Origin: Closterium sp. NIES-65
Lineage: Eukaryota; Streptophyta; Zygnematophyceae; Desmidiales; Closteriaceae
DNA length: 64,000 bases
Direction of reading: 5' to 3'
NCBI GenBank assembly: GCA_948144175.1
Contig: CANXME010002285.1
Location: 244,941 to 308,940, forward strand
The translations under genes and the position numbers were made by a program. A model generated the notes under the pieces. It made no database searches, had not been told where the DNA came from, and saw only the letters and a list, made by a program, of their open reading frames with translations. Below, one piece after another: positions 20,560-30,163 of the stretch (the stretch's first letter is position 1; each line of letters begins with the position of its first letter).

Positions 20560-21165
20560 TAGCAGTAGCTGCAGCAGCAGCAGTAGCACTTCAGCACGGT
20601 GACGCGGCTCGGCAGGGCGGCGCGGCTCGGCAGGGCGGCGCGGCTCGGCAGGGCGGCACGGCTCGGCAGGGCAACGCGGCACGGCAGGGCGACGCGGCTC
20701 GGCAGGGCGGCGCGGCTCGGCAGGGCGGCGCGGCTCGGCAGGGTAACGCGGCTCGGCAGGGCGACGCGGCTCGGCAGGGCGGTGCGGGTGCGGCGGTGCA
20801 CTTACCGTGACTGGCAGGGCAGGGGCCGCGACGAGCCGACCGGGTAGGGGCCGCAACGAGGCGGCAGGGAAGGGCCGCGACTTGGCGGCAGGGCAGGGCA
20901 GCGACAAGGCAGCGGGAGAGCAGGGCCGCGACCGGGCGGCAGTAGGGCAGGGCCGCGTTACAGCGGTTGCAGGGGAGGCCCGCGTTGAGGCCGCGGCAAA
21001 GCAGGGCCGCGACTAGAGGCGGCGAAAGCAGGCCGCAGCAGGCGGGTAGGGCAAGGCCGCGACGACGGCAGAGGCGTGCCGCTAAGGGTGACGACGACGG
21101 CTAGGGCGGGCCACGATGACGACTAAGGCAGGCCGCGGCGGCGAGAAAAGTCGGCCTAGAGCAGT
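20560..21165 (-). repeat. GC-rich leader array of C3b
   Basis: An 18-bp unit GGCTCGGCAGGGCGGCGC is repeated about ten times at 20600-20790. Longer diverged units around GGGCAGGGCCGCGAC follow to about 21080. The sense strand is C-rich. Confidence 0.8.
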
Positions 21166-21217
21166 AACCTCACCAACACCTAGAGCAGTATACGCACTAG
21201 CACCTAGAGCAGCAGCC

Positions 21218-21700
21218 TCACCAGCACCTAGTGCAGCAGACTCTACATGGGTCAGGCGGTACACATAGGTAACAGGCACCCTCAGCACTAGTAGGCAATG
21301 CATAGATGGCACTGAGGATAGCATCATAGTCAAGAGCAAAGATATCGACCCTCTGCCTAAGCAGCTCCAGCCAGGTGGGGAGCTCAGCCTCGTCGCCAAA
21401 CTCTGTACGCCAGGCGTTGCTCAGACACGCGAAGCAGCGGGACAGTATGTGATCAACCGTCCCGCAAGTCTGACCAGCCCGATCACCTGTGCGAATGACG
21501 TACGAGCAGCGAACGGTACTCCGAGACCCTCTAATCTGAGAGTACCACTCACGAAGCTGCTGGGGCGTAAGGGTCTCCCGCAGACGCCGCTGCAGCTGCA
21601 TCTGGCCACTGCCAGAAGCTCCCGACTGACCGGCTCCAGGGCGATTGCCACTACGGCCGCTGCCACAACCCCAACTAGTGTACCACTCACAAAGCTGCTG
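21218..21700 (-). pseudogene. copia gag C-terminal zinc region of C3a
   Basis: Minus-strand translation gives LTPQQLCEWYTSWGCGSG, a Gly/Ser stretch, then LTPQQLREWYSQIRGSRSTV. A Cys segment (CSYVIRTGDRAGQTCG, SRCFACL) and ELLRQRVDIFALDYDAILSA follow. It is a doubled LREWY/Cys module like that of C2. The frame ends soon after PPDP, before the protease. Confidence 0.75.
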
Positions 21701-21719
21701 GGGCGTGAGGGACTCGCGC

Positions 21720-22250
21720 GAACGTCACTGGAGCTGCGCGGCTCGGCTGGGCGGCTCGGCTCAGCTGAGCGGCGTGGCTCGGCTAGCAGGCAGGCAGGCA
21801 GGCAGGCTGGCGCGGCAGCGCGCTAGTAAGGCAGGTGCGCGGGTAGCGCGGGTAGGGCAGGTGCTCACCAGGGGCGGGTAGGGTAGGTGCCACCGGCGGC
21901 GGTAGGCAGGCGCGGGTAGGGCAAGCGCTCGGCGGGCGGCTGCAGGTGCTCGACAGGCGGGTAGGGCAAGCGCTCAACGGGCGGCGGCAGGGCAGGCGCA
22001 CAACGGGCGGGTAGAGCAGGGCCGCGACGGGCGGCAGGGTAGGGCAGCCTCGCGACGGCGGCTTTAGGTAGGGCAGGCGCGCGACGGCGCGGGTAGTGCA
22101 GGCGCGCGACGGTGCGAGTAGGGCAGGTGTGTGAACGCGCGCTTAGGGCAGTCGCGCGTAAGGCAGAGCGCACTAGGGCGCGGATGAGGCAGGGCGTGCA
22201 GGCACGGCAGCGCGCTTTGGGCAGCGCAGGAGAAAAAAAATTCGTTGGTG
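21720..22250 (-). repeat. GC-rich leader array of C3a
   Basis: Degenerate repeats such as GGGTAGGGCAGGCGCGCGAC and CAGGCAGGCAGG, G-rich on the plus strand. It ends in an A-run near the primer site. Confidence 0.7.
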
Positions 22251-22290
22251 GGCCCTTAAAAAAAAAAAAAACGTTCCCATTAGGGGACCT

Positions 22291-22302
22291 TCTCTGAAAC
22301 CA
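22291..22302 (-). other. Primer binding site of C3a
   Basis: The minus strand reads TGGTTTCAGAGA next to the LTR, a diverged initiator-Met-type site. Confidence 0.6.
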
Positions 22303-22432
22303 TGTGAAAGATAGAACGAGGAATTATTGCATTGAGCAGAATGAGGAGTACAAGTGGGAAACCCTAAAGTGTTGTACCCCATATGAATTACCCCACTACA
22401 GCCTACACAGACTATAGCATATAAGTTTGACA
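22303..22432 (-). repeat. 5' LTR of C3a (130 bp)
   Basis: Plus strand TGTGAAAGATAG to GTTTGACA, with the family core TTGTACCCCATATG and TACCCCACTACAGCCTACA. Confidence 0.75.
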
Positions 22433-23836
22433 CATGTAAGTGATGCTACTAGTGCTATTTGAAGGAAACAGAGGTGTTTGAGGTCTTCATTAAGATCCTT
22501 GGGGTGACAGACTGTCCGAGAACCGAAGGCAACCACACGCTCAGTTAGATCTTTTTGCCATGGTACAGTTCTGTTTGAACTCAACCATAAAAACTCCATT
22601 TGTCATATAATTTCTTATCATTGCTATTGCACTACAGGTTTACGCCCTTTGACATTAGATGACGAATACTAAGAAGATTCTTACTCTCAAGATCTGAAGA
22701 CGAACGTTGTTCTCAGGACGGTTGTGTCATGCCGTCAAGTACGTAAAAGCGACTATGCTAAGTCACTACAGTATTGAGAGGTGGTACATAAGATCATGTG
22801 CTTGAGCCGTGCTAAGCGTCGGCAAGGGAAACGCTCTACTTCCAACCCTCCTCTCTCTCCCGCTTGTTTTGCGCAATCCCTAAGTTCTACTGCATTGCTT
22901 CGTGTCTTACTCGCACACAACCCAAAATATGAAATAACTCAGTTGTTACAGTGTACTTCTAAAGGAAGATGTTCTAGGTTGGACGCTCGCGAGGTCATTG
23001 GTGAACTTATTTTTTTCCAAATAGTGATGAACTCGTAGAAAACCTTATGGGGTTCCGGCCAAAAGCGTATCTAGTACTATCGTAATTTCTCGCACAGGAC
23101 ACCCTAGGGTGTACCGTTCCCCTCTAGGGGGGTGTTCAATTATGATGTGGGGTGTAATCTTGCACCCATAGGTGTTGTATAATGATATTTTGAGCATGAA
23201 AATGACATGTTCCATCCCCTTTATTGAATCCAGCTGAAAGTAGTTTGAACTGCGGATAGAGTGCAGCGCTCTTGATAAAGTTTTGGGCCGTCTGACAAAA
23301 ACAAAACAAAATTCTCCTTTTCTTTTGACCATCATACGAGGTATATAGGGTGAAGTAAATTTCAGATGAAATTCTGAGGTTCGTCCAAAGAAAATGTAAA
23401 ATTTAACTTGTCTAGTGCTCGTTTGCAGTTAGCACAGATGTTCCGAATTGAATAGAGATTCTAGTACCGGGGGTTTGAAACTTAGCTTTGGGTACCCATG
23501 TAACATCTGTGTTGTCCGAAATATAAGAACTTGACTGAAAAAACATATGACTATCACGGCCTTGTTTGAGCTGCAACATGAGCAACAATCTTTTGTCTGA
23601 AAAGCATGTACTAACAAGAGAAAATGAGTCTGAAATCTAGGCGTAAAGACAAATTTCGTTTGCTAACGAGAGCCCTAGTAGAGTGCGAGCCATGTCATGC
23701 CAACTCACTTGCGGGCTCCTCACATACACCTGAATTGATCGAAGGTAGTTCTCAGCCTTCCACGGATGACACGTCCCCCTCGATAGAGAAATTTGTTAAA
23801 ATCCACATCGCGTTATACAGTTAGAGAGGGGGGGAG
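22433..23836. other. AT-rich spacer, small unassigned frames
   Basis: Open frames of 60-96 codons occur (for example 22781-23038 and 23624-23824 on the plus strand), but none shows a domain I recognise. The stretch ends in the purine run GAGAGGGGGGGAG, which resembles a polypurine tract. It may be the decayed 3' end of a retroelement that served as the target of the element at 23837. Confidence 0.5.
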
Positions 23837-24045
23837 TGTCAAAGTTATTTTATGTAACTGCTTGTGGTTTAGGTGTAGTGTATTTATCTTATCTTCTGTT
23901 TGGTGGTGCACCTCTAGTTTCTTGACTATATGTTGTATCTCTTTGCTATTATTGAACCCTCATTTTCTCTCCTTTCAACTTGCTCGATTCTCAACTCACT
24001 CGATCTAACTAGCTAGGGCTCCTAAGCCTTGCTAGACTATTCACA
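23837..24045 (+). repeat. 5' LTR of the non-autonomous element (209 bp)
   Basis: It starts TGTCAAAGTTATTTTATG and ends AGACTATTCACA, followed directly by the primer site at 24046. Confidence 0.75.
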
Positions 24046-24061
24046 TGCTATCAGAGCTACC
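24046..24061 (+). other. Primer binding site of the non-autonomous element
   Basis: TGCTATCAGAGCTACC, one base from the standard TGGTATCAGAGC in its first 12 positions. Confidence 0.7.
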
Positions 24062-24124
24062 AAGGTCCTGACTTGTGGGCCCACCCTACAGCTTCCGCTG
24101 CTAATATGTGTTTGGCACGCCCCG

Positions 24125-24620
24125 TGACGTGCCCCTCACCCTACGCGGCCCGTCCCGTCGCCGCCCGCCCCGGCCCGTCGCCGCCCGTCCCGGCCCGTCG
24201 CCGCCCGTGCGCCGCCCGTCCCGCCCCCGCGCCGCCGTCCCGGCCCGTCGCCGCCCGTGCGCCGCCCGTCCCGGCCCGTCGCCGCCCGTGCGCCGCCCGT
24301 CCCGGCCCGTCGCCGCCCGTACCGGCCCGTCGCTGCCCGTACCGGCCCGTCGCCGCCCTTCACGGCGTCACGTGCCGCCCGTGTGGCCCCGCCACCCTAC
24401 CCGCGGCTCTGCCGCCTTACCTGCGGCCCCGCCACTCTATCCGTGGCTCCGCCGCCTTACCCGCGGCTTCGCCGCCTTACCTGCGGCCCCGCCACCTTAC
24501 CTGCGGCCCGGCCACCCCATTTGCGGCCCCACCGCCTTACTTCGGCCCCGATGCCACCTACGGCCCCGCCCACTTGCGGCCCCGACCCCGCCCCGGCCAT
24601 GCCCCGTCGCCAGCCGCGGC
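24125..24620 (+). repeat. C-rich tandem array inside the non-autonomous element
   Basis: Units such as CCCGTCGCCGCCCGTCCCGG and, further on, CCGCCTTACCTGCGGCCC. The sense strand is C-rich, as in the leaders of the larger elements. Long frames on both strands reflect a lack of A/T. Confidence 0.8.
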
Positions 24621-24812
24621 ACACCGGGGGCACGTGCACCCCCCCCCCCCCCCCCCCCCCCCCCCCCTTTTTTCCCGTCACCTGAAAGGGGGGGGGCAGG
24701 TGTCGCCCCCTCTGCCGCCTGCTTTGGCGCCCGGGGAGGCCGTGCGTCGGTCCCCCCCCCCCCCCCCCCCCCTCCTCCTTTAGTTCCAACTACTGCAGCT
24801 GCCGCCGGGGGA

Positions 24813-24944
24813 GAGGGTGGGAGGGTGTGAGGGTGTGGGGGAGCCGGGGGAGTGGCACTTGGGTGGCGGGTGTGAGACCAACCAGCACCCATCCCTCAGT
24901 GCCACTCCCCCGGCTCCCCCACACCCTCACACCCTCCCACCCTC
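24813..24944. repeat. Perfect 47-bp inverted repeat
   Basis: The arm 24813-24859 is the exact reverse complement of 24898-24944, with a 38-base loop. The right arm abuts the right LTR and replaces its first nine bases. Confidence 0.95.
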
Positions 24945-24945
24945 A

Positions 24946-25147
24946 GTTATTTTATGTAACTGCTTGTGGTTTAGGTGTAGTGTATTTATCTTATCTTTTG
25001 TTTGGTGGTGCACCTCTAGTTTCTTGACTATATGTTGTATCTCTTTGCTATTATTGAACCCTCAGTTTCTCTCCTTTCAACTTGATCGATTCTCAACTCA
25101 CTCGATCTAACTAGCTATGGCTCCTAAGCCTTGCTAGACTATTCACA
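24946..25147 (+). repeat. 3' LTR of the non-autonomous element (202 bp, start clipped)
   Basis: It matches 23844-24045 with about four differences and lacks the first nine bases of the left LTR. It ends ATTCACA, then the target duplication GGGAG. Confidence 0.75.
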
Positions 25148-25152
25148 GGGAG

Positions 25153-26644
25153 GGGGTGTACTGATAATGTTATATATTCAAGGAGGTGTTCCAACAGGTG
25201 TATTTTCTAGTACAACCAACATAATTAAACACCAATAGGTCTCAAATCTTGTGGGAGTGTACTATGCAAGATACTACTCTAAGCATCAGATTTACAAAAA
25301 CGTAGTGGATTATACAAACGGAGGAATTCAGACCCACCAGCTGTCCAAATCATGGCACACAAATGAACCTGGACCCTGCACTTTCTCTGAGTGTACACAT
25401 AATATTTTGAAATCGCTCCATTTGCAGCTCCACCATAGAAGCTGTAAGCACCCGAGCATGCCCATGAAGTTGACACTGGCTTTTGCCTCCCCTTCTTGCA
25501 TATGCCAACAACGAATGGCCAAAACTCTGCTCCTTCGAAATTCTGAAACAGAAACATTAGCTAACACAATAAATGAAAGGAAACTATATTGAGAGAATTC
25601 AAGGTCGGAATCTTTGTATATTAGGGCCCGAAATAACTCAAAATCGTTGGACTATAATTCCCGACATAAAAGTCGACTTCACGAGAAACGTCGTCGACAA
25701 AAAGATGCACTGTATAAACTTCACAAATTTCAGATATTTCTGTAGCTCTAGACCGTGGCTACAGTGTCCAATTTGAATCGCATGAAAATGTGAAGTATTT
25801 CTAAAATTATAAATTTCGGCACACTACACTTACTCAATCACAATAGTTCACCCAAAAACTGCACAAGGATTTATTCTTTTAGTAGCTAGAAACCAGGTAG
25901 GAAGGGATGAGGAGGAAGAGAGAGAAGGTCCCCAAGGAGTCCCGAAACCCCATAATTACACAATTCCCCTCTCTATAGGCACTCAACACTGACCTTTGTC
26001 ACTTTTCAACCCATGTCATCCTGCTCACCCAACTTGGCCACACTTGCCAACCTAGTTTTTGTCTTCTCCCAACCATTTGGAAGTAACTATAGTAAGGTGA
26101 CGAATTTCCCAAACCCCAACAGTCTATACCCCATACAGAGTCACTCTACAAATTCCAATAGTCATCACATCACAATCAAATCTTCGAACAATCATAACTT
26201 CCTTGTTCTTGCTCCGATCACAACGATTATGGGTTCGTCAGAAACCTCTTGAACATAGAAGTCATTTCAGATATCTGCTCAAGCAAAATAACATTCACAC
26301 ACACTCACAAAGCCCAAACAACACCCAACACAAGTTATTGCACACGTGATGGCACGTGATGTAGCATCTTGCTGATGCTGCCGCTGCGGCTGCTACTGCT
26401 GATGATGCTGCTGCTGGTGCTGGTGCTTCACCTCAGCTTCTCGCCCATCCCCAGTCACCCCAAATTTCTCCTTGTCAGAGAAATAAGACTTCACTCGCCT
26501 TGAAGGCCACTGCATCTCATCAGCCTCAACGATAAGCGGTGTAGTGGGTAGCTTTTGCTGCTGCTACTTCGACTCCTTGTAGTACAGGGACTAAAGAAAC
26601 TTCACATCTCTTAGAACACCACCGTGCATCCATAGGCTATTAGC
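25153..26644. other. AT-rich region with one possible exon
   Basis: No transposon motif is seen. On the minus strand a good plant-type 3' splice site (GCTAAT, then TTTCTGTTTCAG) ends near 25545. Beyond it stop-poor frames run to about 25260. I cannot assign a protein, and several frames are open there. A trinucleotide-like stretch (GCTGCTGCTG with variants) lies at 26370-26430. Confidence 0.35.
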
Positions 26645-27140
26645 ATGTTCACAGTTGGACCACTCACATACTACTTGGTGGGCGCCAGAAGGGACGGGTG
26701 GGGCGAGGGAAGGGGCGTGGCGCGCGCTGCTCCCCTGGGCGCCGCGACGGACGGGCAGAGGGGACGCGCGCGCGGCTCCTCAGGGCGCCGCGACGGCCTG
26801 GCGGGGCGCGCGCGGCCTCCCGAGGGCGCCGCGACGAGCTGACAGGGCGCGCGCGGCCTCCCTAGGATGTCGCGACGACCACGCAGGGCGCCCGCTGGCT
26901 CCCCAGTGCGTCGCGACCGACGGGCGGGGCGCCCGCGGCCTCCCGAGGGCGTCGCGACGGACGGACGGGAGGCACACGGGCTCCCCAGCGCGCCGCGACA
27001 GGCAGGGTGATGGGCAGAAAACCGCCGCGCGCCCCGAGCGCGCGGCGGGATGAAAAAAAAGAGGCCGGGCACCACGGGGCGCACGACACAGTGTAGGGCA
27101 GCGGAAGCAGTAGGAGGGCCCACAGGCCAGGAGCATATGT

Positions 27141-27152
27141 GCTCTGATTCCA
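27141..27152 (-). other. Primer binding site of K
   Basis: The minus strand reads TGGAATCAGAGC beside the LTR, identical to the C1 site. Confidence 0.7.
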
Positions 27153-27316
27153 TGTAGAGTTAGGAGCCATAGCTAGGTAAGTCCTAGCTAGGCAAGAAAC
27201 AGTTTAGGCAAAAGAGGGGTTTTCACTAGCAGCAATGAAATACATATAGAAAACCCTAGATGGGTTGTACTCACTATAGAGCACCCCACTACAGGCTAGA
27301 GAATAACATTCTGACA
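27153..27316 (-). repeat. 5' LTR of K (164 bp)
   Basis: Plus strand TGTAGAGTTAGG to ACATTCTGACA. The core AACCCTAGATGGGTTGTACT, CACTATAGAG and ACCCCACTACAGG resembles the C-family LTRs. Confidence 0.7.
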
Positions 27317-27345
27317 CCCTGCTCAATGGTTTATTTGGATACATG

Positions 27346-27469
27346 TGTGAAGAATGAGGAATGATTGACTAAGGAATGTGAAGGGTACAAGTATGAAACC
27401 ATAGGAAACCATACCCCTTAGTGTCTACCCCACTACAGCCTAGATAGACTATAGCATATGAGTTTGACA
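27346..27469 (-). repeat. 3' LTR of C4 (124 bp)
   Basis: Plus strand TGTGAAGAATGAGG to GAGTTTGACA. The polypurine tract follows at 27470-27482 (CACCCCCATAGGC on plus), identical to that of C2. Confidence 0.85.
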
Positions 27470-27776
27470 CACCCCCATAGGCAAAGTGGGGGAGAACAAG
27501 GGGTCACAAGACCAGTCAAGCAAAGCAAAGCAAGCTCAGGGTGGATCACAACGTCACCACAAATTCCGAGCACAGGTTCAAGGCCACAAGGCCAGTTCAC
27601 ATGCAGGGTTATATATATAACGGTAAACAAGCAAGTGCAGGTATAGATAGATCACAGTACAAGCAAGGTCAAGAAGTGAGCAAGTGAGGCCAACTAGGCA
27701 CAAGACCTAGCATCGTACAAAAGCGCTGATGATCACAAGGCTGAAGTGCCTTGGTAAAGATATAAGCGGTGTTGGC

Positions 27777-28552
27777 CTAAGAGGCCACGTAAGCAAGGCG
27801 CAGCTGACCACGCTGCTGCAGCTCACGAGCAAGGAAGTAGCGAAGAGCAATGTGCTTCGTTCTGTGCTCCAGTCTGTGATCCCAACACAAGGCCAGCATG
27901 GCCTTGTTGTCTATGACAGAACTGGAGGAGAACGAGGCGGCTCTCCCAGGTCGGTCAGCAGGTAGGTGAGCCATCGTAACTCCTATGCAACCATGGCCCC
28001 TGCATAGATCTCGGCCTCACATCTAGAGCCGAGAACAGAAGACGAGCGGGTAGACCGCCGCGAAACAGAGCCGGAACCAAGGCTGAAGGTGTAACCCTGT
28101 GACGACCGCTGCGTAGCCAAGTCGTCAGCCCAAGAAGCGTCTGCGTGACCTGTGAGGACCACTGAATTCCGCCCTCCAAGCACGAGCCCCATGCCCGACG
28201 TACTGCACAAGTAGCGCAACACCCTCTTCGCAGCAGCCATGTGCTCAGGTCTGTGTCTCCCAGGAGCAACATAGCGTGCCAAGATGCTAAGAGGGTATGC
28301 TAGGTCAGGACGAGTGCAGGTCATCAGGTACATGAGGCAGCCAACAAGCTCTGGGTACGGGCCACTCGGCTCTACGGACTCATCCGAAGGCAGAGCTGAG
28401 AGCGAGTGGCGAGTAGATAGAGGAGTGGCTTGAGGCGAGGAGTACGTGAAGTCGAAGCGCTGAAGGACCTGCTGCACCATGTGTAACTGAGTCAGGGTAA
28501 TGGTGCGCTGTGATCTGTCCCGGGTGATCTGCAAGCCAAGGTAGCTACGCAA
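27777..28552 (-). pseudogene. copia RT end and RNase H of C4
   Basis: Starting at RSYLGLQITRDRSQRTITLTQ, it continues through VGCLMYLMTCTRPDLAYPL and the RNase H domain (TGHADASWAD, SRCEAEIYAGAMVA) to a TAG at 27983, where C2 has CAG. A second open stretch with shifted frame gives VIDNKAMLAL and LEHRTKHIALRYFLAREL. Thus the first two RNase H acidic residues lie before the stop and the third after it. Confidence 0.85.
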
Positions 28553-28582
28553 TTCACCCAGGTCTGTACACGTGTATCTGTT

Positions 28583-29362
28583 CTACAGCTCGGACTTCAC
28601 GTGGGCAAGTCCAGCAGTGTCAACAGTAGCAAAGACCAAGTCGTCGACGTACACGAGGATGTAGAACGGGGGCAGCGAAGTGTTGGTGCGTAGAAACAGC
28701 GACGGGTCAGCAGTAGAAGGAGCAAACCCAAGAGCCGCAAGCGTAGTCCTCAGTGTGTCGTGCCACTCGCGTGGAGCCTGGCGGAGACCGTAGACTGGCC
28801 GCCGGAGGCTCCACTGGGTACCAGGAGGAAACGACCAAGTGAAGCGAGGAGGGCGGCGCAGCCAGATCTCCTCGTGCAGGCTGCCCTGTAGGAAAGCAGT
28901 GCTCAAGTCAAGAGAGTGAAGCTCGTAGTCGCGCTGAGCGGCTATGTGCAGCAGCACCCGAAGAGTGGTCATCTTCGGGGCGGGAGAGAAGGTATGAAAG
29001 TAGTCAACTCCCTGCCGCTGACTGAAGCCTCGAGCCACGTAACACGCCTTGAAGACAGGCGGAGAACCTGGCAGCCGCTTCACCCTGACGATCCACATGC
29101 TACTGACGATGTTCGCCACAGGTGGGGGAACGTCGTAAACGTAGGTGCCTGTGGACTTCCAGGAAGCCATCTCTGCGTCCATGGCTGACTGCCACTGAGA
29201 GGAGTAGGGACCCTCTATCGCCTCTACGTAAGAGCGCGGAGTCGGGATGTCTGGTGCATCAGGGTCTCCCTCAGGGGCAAGCAGCATGGACACGAGATGA
29301 GGTAAAGCAGCAGCAAAACACTGGAACTCCTCCTGCCTGTCCTCAAGGACGTCCGTGCTAAG
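28583..29362 (-). pseudogene. copia RT N-terminal part of C4
   Basis: 236 codons from 29293. TPRSYVEAIEGPYSSQWQSAMDAEM opens the RVT_2 domain. VARGFSQRQGVDYFHTFSPA, LDLSTAFLQGSL (first catalytic Asp), VYGLRQAPREWHDTL and ILVYVDDLVFATVD (catalytic Asp pair) follow. It ends at TAG 28583 in KSEL-stop-NRYTCTDL, where C2 reads CAG. This is the least damaged C-family RT in the window. Upstream sequence to 29362 is the Ser/Asp-rich linker before the duplicated segment. Confidence 0.88.
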
Positions 29363-29527
29363 AGCACTCTCACCCCCGACGGACGGAGGACAGACAGACT
29401 CAGACTCAGCAACAAGACTAGTAGCGTAGTCTAGACGACAGCGAGCAGCGAAGTCGACAAGCTCAGCAACTAGTGCAGACGCAGCAGTGGACTCAAAGGA
29501 AGGGTTAGTGACAACAGTAGCCAGAAG
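29363..29527 (-). repeat. 165-bp segment duplicated on both sides of element D, left copy
   Basis: It runs from AGCACTCTCACCCCCGA to ACAGTAGCCAGAAG and matches 35730-35894 with about eight differences, mostly transitions. It is linker sequence of the C4 pol gene. Confidence 0.85.
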
Positions 29528-30163
29528 TGTAGAATTCCACTACTATAGCAGCCTGATAGAGCTCAGAAGCACGATTCCAACGCTCCAAAGAGTGCAGGAA
29601 ACGGTCCACTATAGCCAGAGATACACACAAACATAGCAGTGATAATGACTTGGTTAATTTCTGGTTTGTGCTCTCTGGTATTATACTAGGACGCAATACA
29701 AAATAAAAGCACACAAGATAGTGTCGACCCGGGTCGAACGTTGAATTTCGTCGATGTGAAATTCGGAGCCTTGAATTTCGCCGTGCGAATTCCATTGACT
29801 GGAATTTTGTAGACGAGAATTTCCGCGACAAGAATTACGTCGACCACCGACTGTAACTCTCGTGCGAATTCCGTTGACTTCGACACTTCGCTGCCGAGTT
29901 TCAAACCGAACGCGACCCGAGATCGATTTCGCCAAACTGCCCCCAATCTGTTCCCAAACTATCCCCAATCTGTCCTGACAAGACACTTTCGGGACACTTG
30001 AATCGAAAGGTCTCCAGTTCGAAACTCGTGTGCACCATAACCAGCGCCTTAGCAGAAACTCTCCTGAATCTGTCCTTCGACACTTTGAGGACAGATTTGA
30101 AGGTCACGAGTTCAAATCCCAGCGCAGACATTTTGTTGCTCATGGCAGCATTTCCTTCTAACA
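29528..30163 (-). repeat. 3' LTR of D (636 bp)
   Basis: Plus strand TGTAGAATTCCAC to CCTTCTAACA. The polypurine-like run AAGGGGGCG lies next to it on the minus strand. On the plus strand it holds two B-box-like motifs (CAGTTCGAAACTC and GAGTTCAAATCCC; the right LTR has GAGTTCGAATCCC). Confidence 0.85.

Larger units (their letters stand above)
19185..21165 (-). mobile_element. Ty1/copia fragment C3b (gag and leader)
   Basis: It carries a minus-strand gag (20545 to about 19200) and a leader array (20560-21165). It is joined at about 21165 to the protease-proximal end of a second fragment, C3a, so it has no LTR of its own. The left end fades into AT-rich DNA near 19185-19280. Confidence 0.7.
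21166..22432 (-). mobile_element. Ty1/copia fragment C3a (5' LTR, leader, gag C-terminus)
   Basis: Minus strand: LTR 22303-22432, primer site, leader array 21720-22250, then the gag C-terminal zinc region, ending at about 21166 where it meets C3b. As in C2 and C4, no N-terminal gag domain lies between leader and zinc region. The flank beyond the LTR is CATGT. Confidence 0.75.
23837..25147 (+). mobile_element. Non-autonomous LTR element with a leader-only interior (1.3 kb)
   Basis: Direct repeats of about 200 bp (23837-24045 and 24946-25147) flank an interior without coding capacity. The primer site TGCTATCAGAGCTACC follows the left LTR. The 5-bp sequence GGGAG lies on both sides (23832-23836 and 25148-25152), which supports real transposition. 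The interior holds a C-rich tandem array, two long homopolymer tracts and a perfect 47-bp inverted repeat. It fits the TRIM/LARD class by definition but with an unusual interior. Confidence 0.75.
26645..27316 (-). mobile_element. Truncated LTR element K (leader and 5' LTR only)
   Basis: Minus strand: LTR 27153-27316, primer site TGGAATCAGAGC at 27141-27152, then a GC-rich leader with approximately 50-bp repeats (GGGCGCCGCGACGGACGGGC and variants) to about 26680. No gag follows. The leader-plus-LTR architecture is the same as in C1, C3a and C4. Confidence 0.7.

Noticed and set aside
24636-24775. Long C runs at about 24640-24667 and 24752-24772 as biological signals
   Set aside because: Homopolymers of this length are often uncertain in assemblies; noted only as part of the GC-rich interior. 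The same applies to the G runs at 57970-58016 and 61638-61653.
30090-30160. B-box-like motifs in the D LTR as a tRNA or SINE
   Set aside because: On the plus strand the motifs GAGTTCAAATCCC (left) and GAGTTCGAATCCC (right) occur without an A box at suitable distance or any tRNA fold.
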